Below, one piece after another: positions 61,293 to 64,000 of a stretch of DNA of 64,000 nt. The notes beneath the pieces were generated by a model. The model did no database searches. It saw only the letters and a program-made list of their open reading frames with translations, and was not told where the DNA came from. The position numbers were made by a program, and so were the translations under genes. The stretch's first letter is position 1. Every line of letters begins with the position of its first letter. This stretch comes from Streptomyces sp. NBC_00878 (GTDB lineage Bacteria; Actinomycetota; Actinomycetes; Streptomycetales; Streptomycetaceae), in the NCBI RefSeq assembly GCF_026341515.1, contig NZ_JAPEOK010000001.1, positions 2,914,001 through 2,978,000 of the forward strand. The letters are read 5' to 3'.

Positions 61293-61496
61293 TCCCGCCG
61301 AAAACCTCGGTGACTCCGACCGCTGCACGGCTCCGATACACGGCTCAGATGAATCGTGGCCCGGCCCCGATGGGCTGAAGCCGCGATCAACACCGGCCCC
61401 GGTGCCGCCCGTTCGAGTGAGAATGGGCGCCCCGGGGCCGCGTGCTGTCCGGCCTCCTGGCCCCGACTCCCTAGCGTGCGCAGTGACCGATCGGCC

Positions 61497-61530
61497 CTGC
61501 CTTCGTTCCCCCGGACGGGGGACAAGGCAG
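61497..61530. terminator. Hairpin upstream of ABC ATPase gene
   Basis: CTGCCTT pairs with AAGGCAG around a CCCCC/GGGGG inner stem. It lies 204 bases after the aminotransferase stop and 31 bases before the ATPase ATG, so it is either a terminator or a 5' leader structure. The rest of 61293-61561 shows no gene. Confidence 0.5.
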
Positions 61531-61561
61531 CGGAAATCAGATCTGAACCGAGGTGTACGCG

Positions 61562-62302
61562 ATGGTGGCTCCGCCGGACAACGACGTGCTGTGGGCACGC
61601 GCCCTGCACGTCAAGCACAACGGCTCACCCGCGCTCACCGGCGTCTCACTCGGAGTTCGCGAAGGTGAGATCCTCGCCGTCGGCGGCCCGCGCGGCAGCG
61701 GCAAGACGACCCTGCTCCAGTGCCTGTCGGGGCAACTGCGGGCGCAACAGGGCGAGGTCTGGTTCAACAGCACGCCCGTGCACACCATGGGCCCGCTGTC
61801 CCGCGAGCGGTTGCGCCGCAACCGCTTCACCTGGATCGACCCGGCGCCGGTCCTGGTCCCCGAGCTGAACGCCTGGGAGAACGCGGCCCTGCCCCTCATG
61901 CTGCGCGGCGTCTCCCGCCGCCGCGCCAAGACCACCGCCCTCGAGTGGCTGGATCGCCTCGACATCGGCGGCTGCGCCCGCAAACGCCCGTACGCGCTCA
62001 CGCAGGCAGAGCGACAGCGCGTGGCCATCGCCCGCGCCCTGGTCCCCGCGCCGACCGTGCTCTTCGCCGACGAGCCCACCGCCCCGCTGCACCGCGCCGA
62101 CCGGACGCAGGTGCTGCGTACGCTCACGACGGCGGCCCGTTCGCACGGGATCACCGTCGTCCTGGCCACGCACGACGCCGACACCGCGGCGCTCGCCGAC
62201 CGCACGGTGTCACTGCTCGACGGACGGCGCGTGAACACCGTCCATCTGCCGCCGGTGGCCGACAGCACGGAAGGCCGGACCGCGTGCTCGCTCTCCGTCT
62301 AG
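61562..62302 (+). CDS. ABC transporter ATPase, MacB/LolD-like, with degenerate signature
   Basis: 246 residues from ATG (GTG at 61553 is an alternative). Walker A GGPRGSGKTTLL, Walker B VLFADEPT and switch His LATHDAD are intact, but the signature LSGGQ reads LTQAERQRVAIA, an unusual variant that could weaken dimer catalysis. The size and the following FtsX-like permease fit a MacB/LolCDE-type exporter or a bacteriocin-resistance transporter. The permease start overlaps its end by 19 bases. Confidence 0.88.
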   Translation: MVAPPDNDVLWARALHVKHNGSPALTGVSLGVREGEILAVGGPRGSGKTTLLQCLSGQLRAQQGEVWFNSTPVHTMGPLSRERLRRNRFTWIDPAPVLVPELNAWENAALPLMLRGVSRRRAKTTALEWLDRLDIGGCARKRPYALTQAERQRVAIARALVPAPTVLFADEPTAPLHRADRTQVLRTLTTAARSHGITVVLATHDADTAALADRTVSLLDGRRVNTVHLPPVADSTEGRTACSLSV

Positions 62303-64000
62303 CGCGCGGGGCCCGTCCCGCCGTCCAGCTCCGCAGGCTCCTGGTCGCGGCCGCGTCGGCGGGTACCGGCTTCCTTCTCCTGTGCACCCTGGGGTACGCG
62401 ATGGGGCACCCGGACGCGTCCGGCGCGGCCCTGCTGCGGCTCGCCTGGTGCGTCGCGCCGCTCGCCGCGACCGTGCAGTTCGCGGTGGCGGTCGCCCGGA
62501 CCGATCCGGCCACCCGTCCCCGGCAGGGGCTGTCGGCGATCGGCCTCGGTCCCGCCCGTCTGACGGTCCTGGCGGCGGTCTCCACCGCCGTGTCCTGCAC
62601 GCTCGGTTCGCTGGTCGCCCTGCTCCTCTTCCTCCACCTGCGCGGCGACCTGACCGGCCTCCCCTTCGACGGCGACGCCAGCGGCCTCCTCGCCGCGGAC
62701 GAGCCACTGCCCCTCCCGGCCGCGCTCACCCTGCTGACCCTCGTACCGATCTTCGCCTCGGCGGCCAGCGCGGCGGTGCTCCGGCCGCGGGGCCCGAGGC
62801 CGAGCGGCTTCATGGCGGGCGGGCGCCCGGGGCGCCCGGGGCGCCTGAGCGGCTTCGGCGGCTACGGACGCTCCGCCGAGCGCGTCGGCTTCGGCGCGTA
62901 CGGTCGCTTCGGGGCGCGCGCTGGTACGAGAGAGGGCGCGGGGGCGGGCGCCCGCCCTGAGGGTCAGGACGGCCCCGGGGGTCAGGACGCCGCTGATGGT
63001 CGGGGCGGTGCCGCGGACCGAGACGGCGCCGAGGGCCGGGACGGTCACGGCCTCCGCCCCGGCGGCCCCGGGCAGGACACGCCCCGCCGCTCCGGACGGA
63101 ACGGTGCTTCCGGCGCGAAAGGCTCGCGCGGCAGGGCTCGCGACGATCACGCCGACAACGCCACACAGACGGGACAGGCGGCACAGGCGGCACAGGCCGA
63201 GAACGCCGGGCAAGGCAGCCCGGGGGCGCCCCTCATCATCGCGGCGCTCGACGTGCCTCGCCGCTCCGGCGCGCGTGCCCGCGCCCGGGTCGACAACCGC
63301 TCCCACGGCACGGACCCCTCCGGCACCCGAGCCGCCACCGACTCACCCGCGCACGACGACCGTGATGGCCACAAGGGCCACGCCAGCCACAACGCACCCG
63401 GCCACCCCGCCACCCCGCATCATCCCGACAGCCCCGGTAACCCCGGCAGCCCCGGCAGCCCCGGGCTCGGCCAACCTGACCACCCCGGCCACCCCGGCCA
63501 CCTGCTGGACCCCCAACACCCTCCCGCCCCCCTCCCCACCCCCGGCGGCCTCCCCTGGGGTGCCGCCGTCCTCGCGGCCGGGCTCGCCGTGGAGACGTAC
63601 GCCGGTCGTGCCGCCTCCTCCCTCGCAGGGCCCGCGCTGCCCGGCGGGTTCACGGGCGGGCCCATCGGTGTGCTCGTCGGCTGGGCGCTCACCGCGTTCG
63701 GTCTCGCGCTGGCCGGGCCCGCGATCACGCACCTCTGCGGCAGGCTGCTCCAGGCCGTGCGGCCGGGCGCCCTGCGGCTGCTCGCCGGACGCGTGCTGAT
63801 GGAGGAGGCGGCCCGCATCGGGCAACCGCTCGGTGTGCTGTGTGCGGTGGCGTCGGGGGTGTACGCCATGGCCGTGCTCTACGGCAGCGCGCGCCCCGAT
63901 GTCGGGCCGCTCACCACGCTGGGCGCGCTGCTCGTCGCGGGGTGCGCCGTCGCGACGCTCCTGACCGCCGCGGTGGAGGCGAGGCACGCGCGCGCCGACA
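62284..64000 (+). CDS. FtsX-like ABC permease with long collagen-like loop, cut by window end
   Basis: Open from GTG at 62284 to the edge (572 codons), so partial. Four hydrophobic stretches lie in the first 165 residues (LLVAAASAGTGFLLLCTLGY, LAWCVAPLAATVQFAVAVA, VLAAVSTAVSCTLGSLVALL, LTLLTLVPIFASAASAAVL). Then about 250 residues have no hydrophobic segment: Gly/Arg/Asp/Pro-rich repeats such as GRPGRPGRLSG, EGQDGPGGQDAADG and PGNPGSPGSPGLG. Helices resume at WGAAVLAAGLAVETYAG. The frame was checked codon by codon and has no stop. Partner of the ATPase whose end it overlaps. The loop is probably a flexible linker or a slippage product. Confidence 0.85.
   Translation, partial: MLALRLARGARPAVQLRRLLVAAASAGTGFLLLCTLGYAMGHPDASGAALLRLAWCVAPLAATVQFAVAVARTDPATRPRQGLSAIGLGPARLTVLAAVSTAVSCTLGSLVALLLFLHLRGDLTGLPFDGDASGLLAADEPLPLPAALTLLTLVPIFASAASAAVLRPRGPRPSGFMAGGRPGRPGRLSGFGGYGRSAERVGFGAYGRFGARAGTREGAGAGARPEGQDGPGGQDAADGRGGAADRDGAEGRDGHGLRPGGPGQDTPRRSGRNGASGAKGSRGRARDDHADNATQTGQAAQAAQAENAGQGSPGAPLIIAALDVPRRSGARARARVDNRSHGTDPSGTRAATDSPAHDDRDGHKGHASHNAPGHPATPHHPDSPGNPGSPGSPGLGQPDHPGHPGHLLDPQHPPAPLPTPGGLPWGAAVLAAGLAVETYAGRAASSLAGPALPGGFTGGPIGVLVGWALTAFGLALAGPAITHLCGRLLQAVRPGALRLLAGRVLMEEAARIGQPLGVLCAVASGVYAMAVLYGSARPDVGPLTTLGALLVAGCAVATLLTAAVEARHARAD

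Overview
The window is a very GC-rich chromosomal segment whose gene content, start-codon use (many GTG), ATGA/GTGA gene overlaps, twin-arginine and lipoprotein signals, a bldA-type TTA codon and dispersed intergenic palindromes all point to Streptomyces. No rRNA, tRNA or CRISPR array was seen. It reads as core or near-core chromosome carrying one clear mobile insertion.

Region by region. (1) 1-11413: a plant-polysaccharide (probably xyloglucan) locus. A minus-strand operon encodes a solute-binding lipoprotein, two permeases, a GH74 endo-xyloglucanase and a GH42 beta-galactosidase that runs off the left edge; a divergent GH3 beta-glucosidase lies opposite. Two identical 14-bp LacI-type palindromes sit in the shared promoter region. 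(2) 11531-20301: aldehyde dehydrogenase, PucR regulator, TraG/VirD4-like ATPase, gabT, a 6C-type small RNA and a PAP2 phosphatase. (3) 20598-24944: an IS200/IS605 element (divergent tnpA and tnpB) whose tnpB is interrupted by a 2.5-kb group II intron with its own reverse transcriptase; splicing at the proposed junctions would restore a 404-residue TnpB. Remnants of an McrBC restriction operon follow it. (4) 26317-28116: GH18 chitinase with a DasR-type site in its promoter. (5) 28460-35836: a six-gene polyamine uptake and oxidation operon (aldehyde dehydrogenase, PotD, PotA, PotB, PotC, PuuB-like oxidase). (6) 36020-47485: NADAR protein, DUF4190-type membrane protein, adenosine/aminofutalosine deaminase, GDPD, an unusual membrane-spanning ECF sigma factor coupled to an alginate-lyase-like protein, a serine hydrolase, and a von Willebrand A/solute-binding chimera with two partner genes. 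(7) 48275-53382: a polyol operon (DeoR regulator with a TTA codon, binding protein, two permeases, zinc dehydrogenase). (8) 53678-57669: orphan PotD paralogue, a two-component system and a small secreted protein. (9) 57789-64000: a second polyamine/GABA cluster (aldehyde dehydrogenase, Lrp/AsnC regulator, class III aminotransferase), then an ABC ATPase and an FtsX-like permease cut by the right edge.

How the genes work together. The polyamine genes form one pathway spread over four places: import (PotABCD), oxidation of (glutamyl)putrescine, aldehyde dehydrogenases, and two omega-aminotransferases (gabT and the 59898 gene), with PucR and AsnC regulators nearby. A similar AACAACG-AAT motif lies upstream of both the transporter operon and the divergent aldehyde dehydrogenase/AsnC pair. 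Both carbohydrate ABC systems lack an ATPase gene, so they probably borrow a shared one such as MsiK. No database or folding program was used; assignments rest on motifs and family knowledge.
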